From the NCBI RefSeq assembly GCF_025399835.1, contig NZ_JAODVR010000001.1:1922001-1986000 (forward strand): a stretch of 64,000 bases of DNA. Reading direction: 5' to 3'. A program made the translations under genes and the position numbers. Of this stretch, positions 51,206 through 58,333 are shown one piece after another. The notes below the pieces were generated by a model that did no database searches, was not told where the DNA came from, and saw only the letters and a program-made list of their open reading frames with translations. Numbering within the stretch: the stretch's first letter is position 1; every line of letters starts with the position of its first letter. The stretch is from Haloarchaeobius sp. HME9146. GTDB lineage: Archaea; Halobacteriota; Halobacteria; Halobacteriales; Natrialbaceae.

Positions 51206-51481
51206 ATGGGCAGGGATGGCACACCCGAGCTGACCGGTGGACCCACGGACGAGACAGCTGACGACCGCGAGCCGGCCCGACACCCGGCGAGCGAGACAGG
51301 CAGGCTGACCCGCCGCAGGGTACTGGCCGGGACGACCGGTGCGGGAATCACGCTGCTGGCGGGCTGTGGCGGCGGTGCCGACGGCCCGGCGGGAAGCGCG
51401 ACCGGCCCGGGAGCCGGCGACGCAGGAGACCCAGCCGGGTACGGCGAAGGGGGCTACGGGAACGGGGGATTCGGAGTCTGA
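51206..51481 (+). CDS. Small Gly-rich Tat lipoprotein
   Basis: The 91-residue protein has a long N-terminal leader (about 30 residues), then a Tat-lipoprotein signal (LTRRRVLAGTTGAG, lipobox LLAGC with Cys near 53). The mature part is only 40 residues, rich in Gly, ending YGEGGYGNGGFGV. I cannot assign a function. The mature form would be a short tethered peptide. The start is ATG 51206, but GTG 51197 fits the TATA-like GTATTTTTG (51172-51180) equally. It ends 3 bases before the ATG of the next gene and is likely cotranscribed with it. Confidence 0.6.
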   Translation: MGRDGTPELTGGPTDETADDREPARHPASETGRLTRRRVLAGTTGAGITLLAGCGGGADGPAGSATGPGAGDAGDPAGYGEGGYGNGGFGV

Positions 51482-51484
51482 ACC

Positions 51485-52171
51485 ATGACGAAGGAGACAC
51501 CCAACCACGCGTACGAACAGCCCGAGAAGGGCGACGAGAACTGGCACGAACCGCTGAACAACAACTTCGACAGGCTCGACGCCGACGTCATCCTCAAGGG
51601 GGCACACGGCGACCGGCCCGGGAGTCCCCCCGAAGGGACCTGGTTCCTCGCGACCGACCGGAACCAGCTCTCGTACTACGACGGGAGCTCGTGGAAGGTC
51701 ATCGGCGGCGTCGGGACCCCGGACGAACCGGTTCCCCAGGCCCACTACGGCGAACTCTCGGCCGAGGTGGCGAGCGTTCGCGGGTCGCGCGTCCAGACCT
51801 GGCTTTCGCAAGACAGCGTCGACATCGAGGGCGAGGGGACCGAGGAGGTGACCGTCAGTTTCTCGCTCAACGACCTGTTCACCACGTACCTCCGCAAGTC
51901 CAAGAAACGGGCCTGGCTCGACGTTCGCATCAGTGCCATCGGTGGCGACGGGCAGCCGCTGTACGCCCGCTGGCGGCTGTTCGTCATGCGGACCGACGCA
52001 CGGCAGCATTACGTCGACACGTTCGAGCGCACCGAACAGGGCCCGCGCCCGTTCGACTTCACCGTCAACAACGACGGCACCGTCGTCGTGACTCTGCGAG
52101 CGAAAGGCCCCATCGAGGAGATCGACGTCGAGGTCCCGCGCGGGTACAACCCCCGAGAGTTCTCGACGTAG
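51485..52171 (+). CDS. Hypothetical protein with phage tail-fibre-like N-terminus
   Basis: The 228-residue protein starts TPNHAYEQPEKGDENWHEPL and continues NNNFDRLDADV. A start of the form Y-x-P-x-GD-x-W-x-x-LN-x-NF-x-x-LD is seen in phage tail fibres and receptor-binding proteins, and in some secreted proteins. The segment GSPPEGTWFLATDRNQLSYY (near 45-65) looks like another repeat of that type. The rest is beta-rich (VTVSFSLNDLFTTYL, YARWRLFVMRTD). It has no signal peptide of its own. It follows the Gly-rich lipoprotein gene after 3 bases. No phage genes are nearby. Confidence 0.6.
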   Translation: MTKETPNHAYEQPEKGDENWHEPLNNNFDRLDADVILKGAHGDRPGSPPEGTWFLATDRNQLSYYDGSSWKVIGGVGTPDEPVPQAHYGELSAEVASVRGSRVQTWLSQDSVDIEGEGTEEVTVSFSLNDLFTTYLRKSKKRAWLDVRISAIGGDGQPLYARWRLFVMRTDARQHYVDTFERTEQGPRPFDFTVNNDGTVVVTLRAKGPIEEIDVEVPRGYNPREFST

Positions 52172-52271
52172 CGGCGGTCCTCGCCGTTTCAGGTAGGGCC
52201 CACTTATCGAACACCGTCCTCACGGCCATTATCAAGGCTTAAAACCTCCCTCACGGAAGACGTAGGTAACG

Positions 52272-52382
52272 ATGGACCTTCGTGTATTCACCCCTGGCGG
52301 CGCGTTCAACTGGCTGATCATCGTCATCATGGCTCTCGCCCTGATGACGACGATTCTGTTCATGTACGCTGGCTGGATCTGA
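52272..52382 (+). CDS. 36-residue single-pass membrane mini-protein
   Basis: This short gene encodes 36 residues, starting MDLRVFTPGGAFNWL and then a single hydrophobic helix from about residue 14 to 34 (LIIVIMALALMTTILFMY) ending GWI. GCTTAAAAC at 52235-52243 is a candidate TATA box about 30 bases ahead of the ATG, consistent with a leaderless transcript. The combination of promoter, ATG, helix and stop makes a real gene likely. Function is unknown; such mini-proteins often modulate larger membrane complexes. Confidence 0.6.
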   Translation: MDLRVFTPGGAFNWLIIVIMALALMTTILFMYAGWI

Positions 52383-52427
52383 GCCCGACCGAACTCCTTT
52401 TCAGAACCCGTGAGCTACCCGAATTCG

Positions 52428-53231
52428 ATGACGACACTCGTCGTCGGCGCGGGCGCGATGGGTCGCTGGGTCGCGGAGACGGTCCCTGGCGAGGTCGCGT
52501 TCACCGACACCGACCCGGCAGCCGCCGAGGCAGCAGCCACGGCCGTCGACGGCCGGGCGGTCGCGCTCGACAGCGAGGAGACGTTCGAGGCGGTCTGTCT
52601 GGCCGTGCCGATGACGGTCGCCGCCGATGCCATCGCCGCCCACGCCGCGAAGGCAGAGACGGCGATCTACGACGTGACCGGCGAGATGGCGACCCCGGTC
52701 GAGGCGATGCGTGCACACGCACCCGCTCTGGAACGGACGAGCTTTCACCCCCTGTTCGCACCGGAGAACGCGCCCGGGAACGTCGCCGTGGTCGCTGATG
52801 CCGCCGGGCCCGTGACCGACGGCGTCCGCGACGCCATGGCCGCGGCAGGAAACGACGTGTTCGAGACGACGGTCACCGAACACGACGAGGCGATGCGGTC
52901 GGTGCAGGCCAAGGCGCATGCCGCGGTGCTGGCCTACGGCCTCGCCGCCGAGGACGTCGACGACCGGTTCCACACCCCGGTCTCGTCCGCACTGGACGAC
53001 CTCGTCGCGCAGGTGACCGGCGGTGAGGACCACGTCTACGCGAGCATCCAGCGCGTGTTCGACGGGGCGACCGACGTGGCCGACGCCGCGAGAAGACTCG
53101 CGGACGCGGCGGGGGAGGACGCAGCCGAGGACGCCTTCGCCGACCTCTACCGGGAGGCCGGCCGGCACCACCACGAGCAGCGAGCGCAGCGAGACGACAC
53201 GGACACCGACAACGAGGACCCACAGGAATGA
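52428..53231 (+). CDS. tyrA: Prephenate dehydrogenase
   Basis: TyrA oxidatively decarboxylates prephenate to 4-hydroxyphenylpyruvate in tyrosine synthesis. The 267-residue protein has an NAD(P)-binding Rossmann motif (LVVGAGAMGRW) at the N-terminus. FHPLFAPENAPG (near residue 105) corresponds to the conserved HPxFGP substrate motif. The C-terminal helical domain (about 145-240) is typical of TyrA, with the H-dimerisation segment EHDEAMRSVQAKAHAAVLA. ATG 52428 is preferred to GTG 52410. The stop overlaps the next gene (ATGA). Confidence 0.88.
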   Translation: MTTLVVGAGAMGRWVAETVPGEVAFTDTDPAAAEAAATAVDGRAVALDSEETFEAVCLAVPMTVAADAIAAHAAKAETAIYDVTGEMATPVEAMRAHAPALERTSFHPLFAPENAPGNVAVVADAAGPVTDGVRDAMAAAGNDVFETTVTEHDEAMRSVQAKAHAAVLAYGLAAEDVDDRFHTPVSSALDDLVAQVTGGEDHVYASIQRVFDGATDVADAARRLADAAGEDAAEDAFADLYREAGRHHHEQRAQRDDTDTDNEDPQE

Positions 53232-54643
53232 CACAGCGAGACGACATCGTCGCGAACGCGAAGTACCTCCGGAACGTCAGACCCATCGACCCCGAGGAGG
53301 TGTGCGAGTACGTCGAGGGACACCCCCACCCCGCCATCGTGCGCCAGACCCTCCGCGAGGAGGCGCTGTCCCTGGAACTCGTCGAACGACCCGACGGGAC
53401 GTTCGCTCCCGTGCCGGACGACCCGGTCACGACGACGGTCGACACCGTCGAGGCGCTCCCGAACGTGTACGACGAGGTGATTCGAGACATGCTCGTCGAG
53501 CGCTTCGGCCTCGACTGGGCGGAGGGCGAGTCGGGCGAGACGCTTCGGACGACCATCCGCCGGCTCAAGGACGACTACTACCGCCGCCGGGACGTCGAGT
53601 ACGACGAGGTCGCGTCGCTCGGCTACGCCATCTACCACCTGCCGGACTTCTACGCGGCCATCCAGTACGTACTCGACGACCTCGTCGCGAAGCGGCTCTT
53701 GCCCCGGAAGCTCCGCGTGCTCGACATCGGCGCCGGCGTCGGTGGGCCCGCCCTGGGCCTCCACGACTTCCTGCCGGAGGAGACGCTGGTCGACTACCAC
53801 GCCGTCGAACCGTCGGCCGCCACCGGGGTCCTCGACCGGGTGCTCGAATGCACCGCGCCGAGTTTCCACACCCGCATCACGCAGACCACCGCCGAGGCGT
53901 TCGAACCCGAGGGCGAGTACGACCTCGTCCTGTTCGGGAACGTGCTCAACGAGCTCGACGACCCCGAAGCCGTGGTCCGGAAGTACCTCCCGCACCTCGC
54001 CGAAGACGGGTCGGTGCTCGCGCTCGCCCCCGCCGACAAGAACACCAGCATCGGCCTCCGGCAGGTCGAGCGCGCCGTCACCGACGAGGCGACCGTCTAC
54101 TCCCCCACGGTTCGGCTCTGGCCCGGCCACGAGCCCAGCGACCGCGGCTGGTCGTTCGACGTTCGCCCCGACCTTGCGACGCCCGAGAGCCAGCGGCGAC
54201 TCGACGAGGCCACCCCTGAGAGCGACGAGGCGCACGAACCGGGCGAGTTCGTCAACGTCGACGTGCAGTTCTCCTACAGCATCCTCCGCACAGACGGCGC
54301 GCGCATCCTGGACGTGACCCCGAGCGCGGACCGGTACGCCAAGATGGCCGCCATGGACGACCACGTCTCGAACCGTATCGACCTGCTCGCCGTCAAGCTG
54401 TCGCACAACCTCGCCGACGACGAGTCGAACCCGCTGTTCAAGATTGGAGACGGCTCCCAGGCCGACGACCACTACGCCGTCGCGGTGCAGCAGACGAGCC
54501 TGAACCACGACCTCCACGACGCGGCCTACGGCGACCTACTCGCGTTCGAGTCGGTCCTCGCGCTGTGGAACGACGACGAGGAGGCGTTCAACCTCGTTGT
54601 CGACGAGGAGACCATCGTCGAGCGGATTCCGAAACCGGTCTGA
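53228..54643 (+). CDS. Class I SAM-dependent methyltransferase
   Basis: The 471-residue protein has a Rossmann methyltransferase core (about 155-300). SAM motif I is VLDIGAGVGGPALGL and motif IV-like GNVLNELDD follows. The long N-terminal region (1-150) and a C-terminal region (300-471) are unlike standard metabolic enzymes. The core resembles small-subunit Rsm22-type rRNA methyltransferases, but the cysteine cluster of that family is not seen, so the substrate is open. ATG 53228 overlaps the tyrA stop, so the genes are coupled in expression. Confidence 0.7.
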   Translation: MTQRDDIVANAKYLRNVRPIDPEEVCEYVEGHPHPAIVRQTLREEALSLELVERPDGTFAPVPDDPVTTTVDTVEALPNVYDEVIRDMLVERFGLDWAEGESGETLRTTIRRLKDDYYRRRDVEYDEVASLGYAIYHLPDFYAAIQYVLDDLVAKRLLPRKLRVLDIGAGVGGPALGLHDFLPEETLVDYHAVEPSAATGVLDRVLECTAPSFHTRITQTTAEAFEPEGEYDLVLFGNVLNELDDPEAVVRKYLPHLAEDGSVLALAPADKNTSIGLRQVERAVTDEATVYSPTVRLWPGHEPSDRGWSFDVRPDLATPESQRRLDEATPESDEAHEPGEFVNVDVQFSYSILRTDGARILDVTPSADRYAKMAAMDDHVSNRIDLLAVKLSHNLADDESNPLFKIGDGSQADDHYAVAVQQTSLNHDLHDAAYGDLLAFESVLALWNDDEEAFNLVVDEETIVERIPKPV

Positions 54644-54731
54644 GCGGGCGACTCCCGAACATACTCACCCGCGTTCTCACCCGATGAAAATCTGCGAGCG
54701 TGCCTTTTGTATCGATTGCCAAGCGCCAGGT

Positions 54732-54995
54732 ATGCCAGCCGAGGAGCGACAACGCATCAGCGACGCACCGCGAGCCACGGACGGTTCCGAATGGGAAGTC
54801 TTCGTGCGTGAGACGACCACCGGCCCGCTCCAGCACGTCGGCAGTGTCACCGCGGAGACGTGGGACATCGCGTACGAGCAGGCCTCCTCGCTGTTCTCGT
54901 TCACCGCGACCGACCTGTGGCTCTGCCCCGCCGACGCGGTGCACCGTTTCACCCCGTCCACGCTCGACGAGGCGGCCACGCCCGCGGACGACTGA
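54732..54995 (+). CDS. PaaB-like small partner of the radical SAM protein (Htur_1727-type)
   Basis: The 87-residue protein contains WEVFVRETTTGPLQHVGSV and then TAETWDIAYEQASSLFSF followed by LWLCPADAVHRF. This matches the PaaB (phenylacetate epoxidase subunit) layout: VFVR, HVGSv, an Ala helix and a strand with WvvP. I recall a named family of rSAM-partnered small haloarchaeal proteins (Htur_1727 type) with this shape; I cannot check it here. It lies 7 bases ahead of the radical SAM gene. ATG 54732 is favoured because TTTTGTATCG lies about 25 bases upstream; an earlier ATG (54684) adds a cysteine-containing leader. Confidence 0.7.
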   Translation: MPAEERQRISDAPRATDGSEWEVFVRETTTGPLQHVGSVTAETWDIAYEQASSLFSFTATDLWLCPADAVHRFTPSTLDEAATPADD

Positions 54996-55002
54996 CAGAG
55001 CC

Positions 55003-56217
55003 ATGATATCCGTCTCGAAGCTACTGTGTGGGCTCGACGCCGAAGGCGACGGCCTCCGGTACGACGCCGCCGACGAATCCGAGAAAGAACAGATCTCCGA
55101 GGAGAAACAGCGGAAACCAGTCGTCGTCTGGAACACGACCCGCGGGTGCAACCTCTACTGCGACCACTGCTACGCGAGTGCCTGCGACAGTGGTGCCGAT
55201 GGCGAGTTCTCCACGACCGAGGGGAAGCGACTGCTCGACGACCTCGCGGACTACGGCGTCCCCGTCGTCCTGTTCTCGGGCGGCGAACCGCTCGTCAGGC
55301 CCGACCTGGTCGAACTCGTCGACTACGCGGCCGACGTTGGCCTCCGTCCAGTGCTCTCGACGAATGGCACGCTCATCACCGAGGAGCGCGCCCAGCAGCT
55401 CGCCGACGCGGGACTCGCCTACGCCGGCATCTCGGTCGACGGGATGGCCGAGACGAACGACCACTTCCGGGGACAGGACGGCGCGTTCGACGCCGCCATC
55501 CGGGGCATCGAACACTGCCTCGACGCCGGCCTCAAGACCGGGCTCCGGTACACCATCACCCAGCACAACCGCGACGACCTCCGGGACATCGTCGACCTGC
55601 TCGCCGACACCGGCCTCGACCGCTTCTGCTTCTACCACCTCGCCTACGGTGGCCGCGGGGCGGACATCTCGGACACCGACCTCTCGACCGAGGCTCGCCG
55701 CGAGGCCGTCCGCGAGGTGTGCGACCTCACCCGCGCCTACCACGACGAGGGCCACGAGATAGAGACGCTGCTCGTCGGCAACTACGCCGACGCCGGTTTC
55801 ATCACGGAGTACGCCCGTCGCGAGATGGGCGAGGACCGTGCCCGGACCGTCCGCCGGTATCTGGAGACCAACGGCGGAGACCCCGCGGGGGAACGCGTCG
55901 CCGACATCGACTACCAGGGGAACGTCCACCTCAACCAGTTCTGGCAGTCCTACAGCCTCGGCAACGTCCGCGACCGCTCCTTCGGTGCCATCTGGGACGA
56001 CGATTCGAACCCGCTCGTGAACGCGCTCCGGACCCGCGACGAGCGACTGCAGGGCCGCTGCACCGACTGCCAGTACGCCGACATCTGCAAGGGCGGCTCG
56101 CCGCTCCGGTCGCTCGCGGTCCACGACGACCCGTTCGCACCCGACCCGCAGTGCTACCTCACCCCGGAGGAGCGAGCGCCCGACACGGGCGGGGTCCAGC
56201 CGACGAGCGCCGACTGA
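55003..56217 (+). CDS. ahbC: AhbC-like radical SAM/SPASM protein (alternative heme pathway)
   Basis: AhbC removes acetyl groups from 12,18-didecarboxysiroheme to make Fe-coproporphyrin, in the archaeal siroheme-dependent heme pathway. The 404-residue protein starts like AhbC (MISVSKLLCGLD), and keeps the radical SAM 4Fe-4S motif C49-x3-C53-x2-C56 (CNLYCDHC) and the SAM region VLFSGGEPL. A SPASM domain near the end has C353, C356, C362 and C384 (RCTDCQYADIC and PQCYL). NIrJ and related deacylases are close alternatives. Start ATG 55003 fits. The small PaaB-like gene precedes it, and surE follows in its own frame 75 bases later. Confidence 0.82.
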   Translation: MISVSKLLCGLDAEGDGLRYDAADESEKEQISEEKQRKPVVVWNTTRGCNLYCDHCYASACDSGADGEFSTTEGKRLLDDLADYGVPVVLFSGGEPLVRPDLVELVDYAADVGLRPVLSTNGTLITEERAQQLADAGLAYAGISVDGMAETNDHFRGQDGAFDAAIRGIEHCLDAGLKTGLRYTITQHNRDDLRDIVDLLADTGLDRFCFYHLAYGGRGADISDTDLSTEARREAVREVCDLTRAYHDEGHEIETLLVGNYADAGFITEYARREMGEDRARTVRRYLETNGGDPAGERVADIDYQGNVHLNQFWQSYSLGNVRDRSFGAIWDDDSNPLVNALRTRDERLQGRCTDCQYADICKGGSPLRSLAVHDDPFAPDPQCYLTPEERAPDTGGVQPTSAD

Positions 56218-56292
56218 CCGGCCGACCAGCCCGCGGAAAGAACCACTGCCCCGAACGGTGGCCTTTTGCCGACCCCCTCCGTCGATTGCCGC

Positions 56293-57090
56293 ATGAGCGG
56301 TTCGCTCGAGATCCTCCTGACCAACGACGACGGTATCGACAGTCCCGGCTTCCACGCGCTCTACGAAGCCCTCGCGGACGTCGGGAACGTCACCGCCGTC
56401 GCCCCGGCCGACGACCAGAGCGCTGTCGGACGCTCGATGTCCAGCCACGTCGACGTCGACGAACACGAACTCGGCTACGCGGTCCACGGAACACCCGCCG
56501 ACTGCGTCGTCGCCGGCCTCCAGTCGCTCGGCCCCGACCCCGACATCGTCGTCTCCGGCGCGAACAAGGGTGCCAACCTCGGCCACTACGTCCTCGGCCG
56601 TTCCGGTACCGTCAGCGCCGCCGTCGAGGCCGCCTTCTTCGACATCCCAGCCATCGCCGTCTCCCTGTACGTCCCCATCGACCCCGACGAAGACCGCGCC
56701 TGGTCCGAGGTCGAGGTCCCGAAAGGAGACTACGCCGAAGCGACCCGCGCCGCAACCTACCTCACCAGACACGCCCTCGGTGCCGGCGTCTTCGAGCAGG
56801 TCGACTACCTCAACGTCAACGCCCCCCTCCCCGGCGACGAACCCGCCCCGCTGGAGGTCACCAACCCCTCCCACATGTACGAGATGGACGCCTCTATCTC
56901 CGATGGCACCGTCTCCCTCCACGACCGCGTCTGGGAGCGCATGGCCTCCGGCGACATCCCTGACCCCGAAGGAACGGACCGCCGCGCCGTCGTCGACGGC
57001 CGCATCAGCGTCTCCCCGCTCACCGCCCCCCACACCACCGAACACCACGAATCCCTCGACGCGCTCGCCCAGACCTACCTCTCGGACTGA
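56293..57090 (+). CDS. surE: 5'/3'-Nucleotidase SurE
   Basis: SurE is a metal-dependent phosphatase of nucleoside 5'- and 3'-monophosphates and possibly polyphosphate. The 265-residue protein starts with the signature ILLTNDDGIDSPG (D12-D13 ligands). Other ligands are the SSxH region RSMSSHVDVD and the N in SGANKGANLG. A C-terminal swap region (SPLTAPHTTEHHE) is typical. ATG 56293 is chosen over an earlier start that would place residues ahead of the signature. It is probably cytoplasmic. Confidence 0.93.
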   Translation: MSGSLEILLTNDDGIDSPGFHALYEALADVGNVTAVAPADDQSAVGRSMSSHVDVDEHELGYAVHGTPADCVVAGLQSLGPDPDIVVSGANKGANLGHYVLGRSGTVSAAVEAAFFDIPAIAVSLYVPIDPDEDRAWSEVEVPKGDYAEATRAATYLTRHALGAGVFEQVDYLNVNAPLPGDEPAPLEVTNPSHMYEMDASISDGTVSLHDRVWERMASGDIPDPEGTDRRAVVDGRISVSPLTAPHTTEHHESLDALAQTYLSD

Positions 57091-57144
57091 CGTACGACTG
57101 CAGGCACCCAAGTGACTATGACCCTAGCGCTACCACGGGCAGAT

Positions 57145-57375
57145 ATGACGCTAGTCGAGATAGAGTACTGCGTTCCCTGTGGCTTCCTGAACCGCGCCGA
57201 AGACCTCCAGCACGTCCTCCTCCAGACGTTCGGCGAACAACTCGAGGCCGTCACCCTCCGCACCGGCGACCACGGCATCTTCGAGGTCCGCGTCGACGGC
57301 GAGACCGTGTTCGACAAATCCGAGGACGAGTTCGACGTCGACGAGATAACGAGAAGCGTCAAAGAGAAGCTCTGA
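57145..57375 (+). CDS. SelW/SelT/SelH-like Rdx-family protein
   Basis: The 76-residue protein has the Rdx (SelW-like) thioredoxin fold with a CxxC active site at C9-C12 (EYCVPCGFLNRAED). The remainder follows the family: a helix (LQHVLLQTFGEQL), then EAVTLRTGDHGIFEVRVDGETVFDK and the final helix. It contains Cys, not selenocysteine. Members are small redox proteins of unclear partner. ATG 57145 is preferred to an ATG 11 codons earlier, which adds a leader and removes the typical MTLVEIEY start. Confidence 0.85.
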   Translation: MTLVEIEYCVPCGFLNRAEDLQHVLLQTFGEQLEAVTLRTGDHGIFEVRVDGETVFDKSEDEFDVDEITRSVKEKL

Positions 57376-57376
57376 C

Positions 57377-58333
57377 CTAGGACCGCACCCGCGACAGGAC
57401 CGAGACGAGCACCACGAACCCTGCCAACATCGCGGCGGCGACACCCGCGATCGGGGTCAGGCGCTCGCGCCAGATCGCATCGTTCTGCTGTTTCACCGTC
57501 TCGTTCTCGTACTGGTAGACCTCGCTCTCGTCCACGTTCGCGTAGTAGGTCATCACCGGCTCGTACTCCCGGTCCCAGACATCGGTCTCGCCGTCGACCG
57601 TGCCCACGAACTCGACCTGGTCCTCGATGTCAGAGTGGTTGTGGATCCAGCCCGTGTAGAGCCGAACCTCACCAGCGACCTTCATCTCCGGGTCCTCGTT
57701 CAGCGGGATGACGACCGTTCGTCGACTCCCTTCCATCGGCACCCGTGCCTCGCGACCCGAAGAGTGCGTCTGCAGCGAGGTCACCGTCACCTTGGTCAGG
57801 TACTGCACCTGCCCCTCGTTGGTGACCGTGACTCGTGCGACGGTCGTCTCCTCCCCGTCTATCGTTGCGGTGTCTATTTCGACGTTCTCGATTTCGGGGA
57901 GTTCGACGCCGTTGGGGTTCTGAGAGCTGATGTTGAGGGTGTAGTTGAACATTGCGCTATCATCTATGGTTGAAACACCAAATTGATGGGTATCAACGTC
58001 GCCAGCTAGAGACCCATTCAGTTGATAGCTCTCTTGTAAAGTTTCCCCGGGGGATAGATTATATCTGGAATTGACAAGTGTGGTTCTATCCACGTCAATA
58101 TAGAGACCCGTTTTGACCTTTTTCTCGTTGGGATTTCTGACGTTAGTTTCAATAGTCATATTGTTTCTATAGAGATTTATTTCAAACTCAACCCCGCTTA
58201 GGGACGTCAGATGGACACTTCTTACTGGTTCGTCTTCTGGGATTCCGCGATTTCCAGCGTTCTGAGTAACTCCCACGCAGGACTCTACTGGGACTAATAA
58301 GATTAGTAGCAGTATTATTAGGTGTCTTTTCAT
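57377..58333 (-). CDS. Type I membrane surface protein, partner of the large secreted protein
   Basis: The 318-residue protein has a signal peptide (LIILLLILLVPVESC), with a Cys at residue 19 that may act as a lipobox although VESC is atypical. A large outer region (about 25-285) of beta-rich segments has several N-glycosylation sites (NMTIETN, NYTLNISS, NHSD). A C-terminal helix (AGVAAAMLAGFVVLVSVL) and a short basic tail complete it. It resembles no family I can name. ATG 58333 overlaps the stop of the 1150-residue gene (ATGA), so both are made from one mRNA. The first third is AT-richer than the rest. Confidence 0.68.
   Translation of the reverse strand: MKRHLIILLLILLVPVESCVGVTQNAGNRGIPEDEPVRSVHLTSLSGVEFEINLYRNNMTIETNVRNPNEKKVKTGLYIDVDRTTLVNSRYNLSPGETLQESYQLNGSLAGDVDTHQFGVSTIDDSAMFNYTLNISSQNPNGVELPEIENVEIDTATIDGEETTVARVTVTNEGQVQYLTKVTVTSLQTHSSGREARVPMEGSRRTVVIPLNEDPEMKVAGEVRLYTGWIHNHSDIEDQVEFVGTVDGETDVWDREYEPVMTYYANVDESEVYQYENETVKQQNDAIWRERLTPIAGVAAAMLAGFVVLVSVLSRVRS

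Noticed and set aside
51485..52171. Prophage remnant
   Set aside because: Only one tail-fibre-like start is seen; there is no integrase, capsid, terminase or portal gene and no composition change around it.
55021..57111. A 696-codon minus-strand frame across the radical SAM gene and surE
   Set aside because: The plus strand carries CNLYCDHC, SPASM and SurE signatures; the opposite frame has none.
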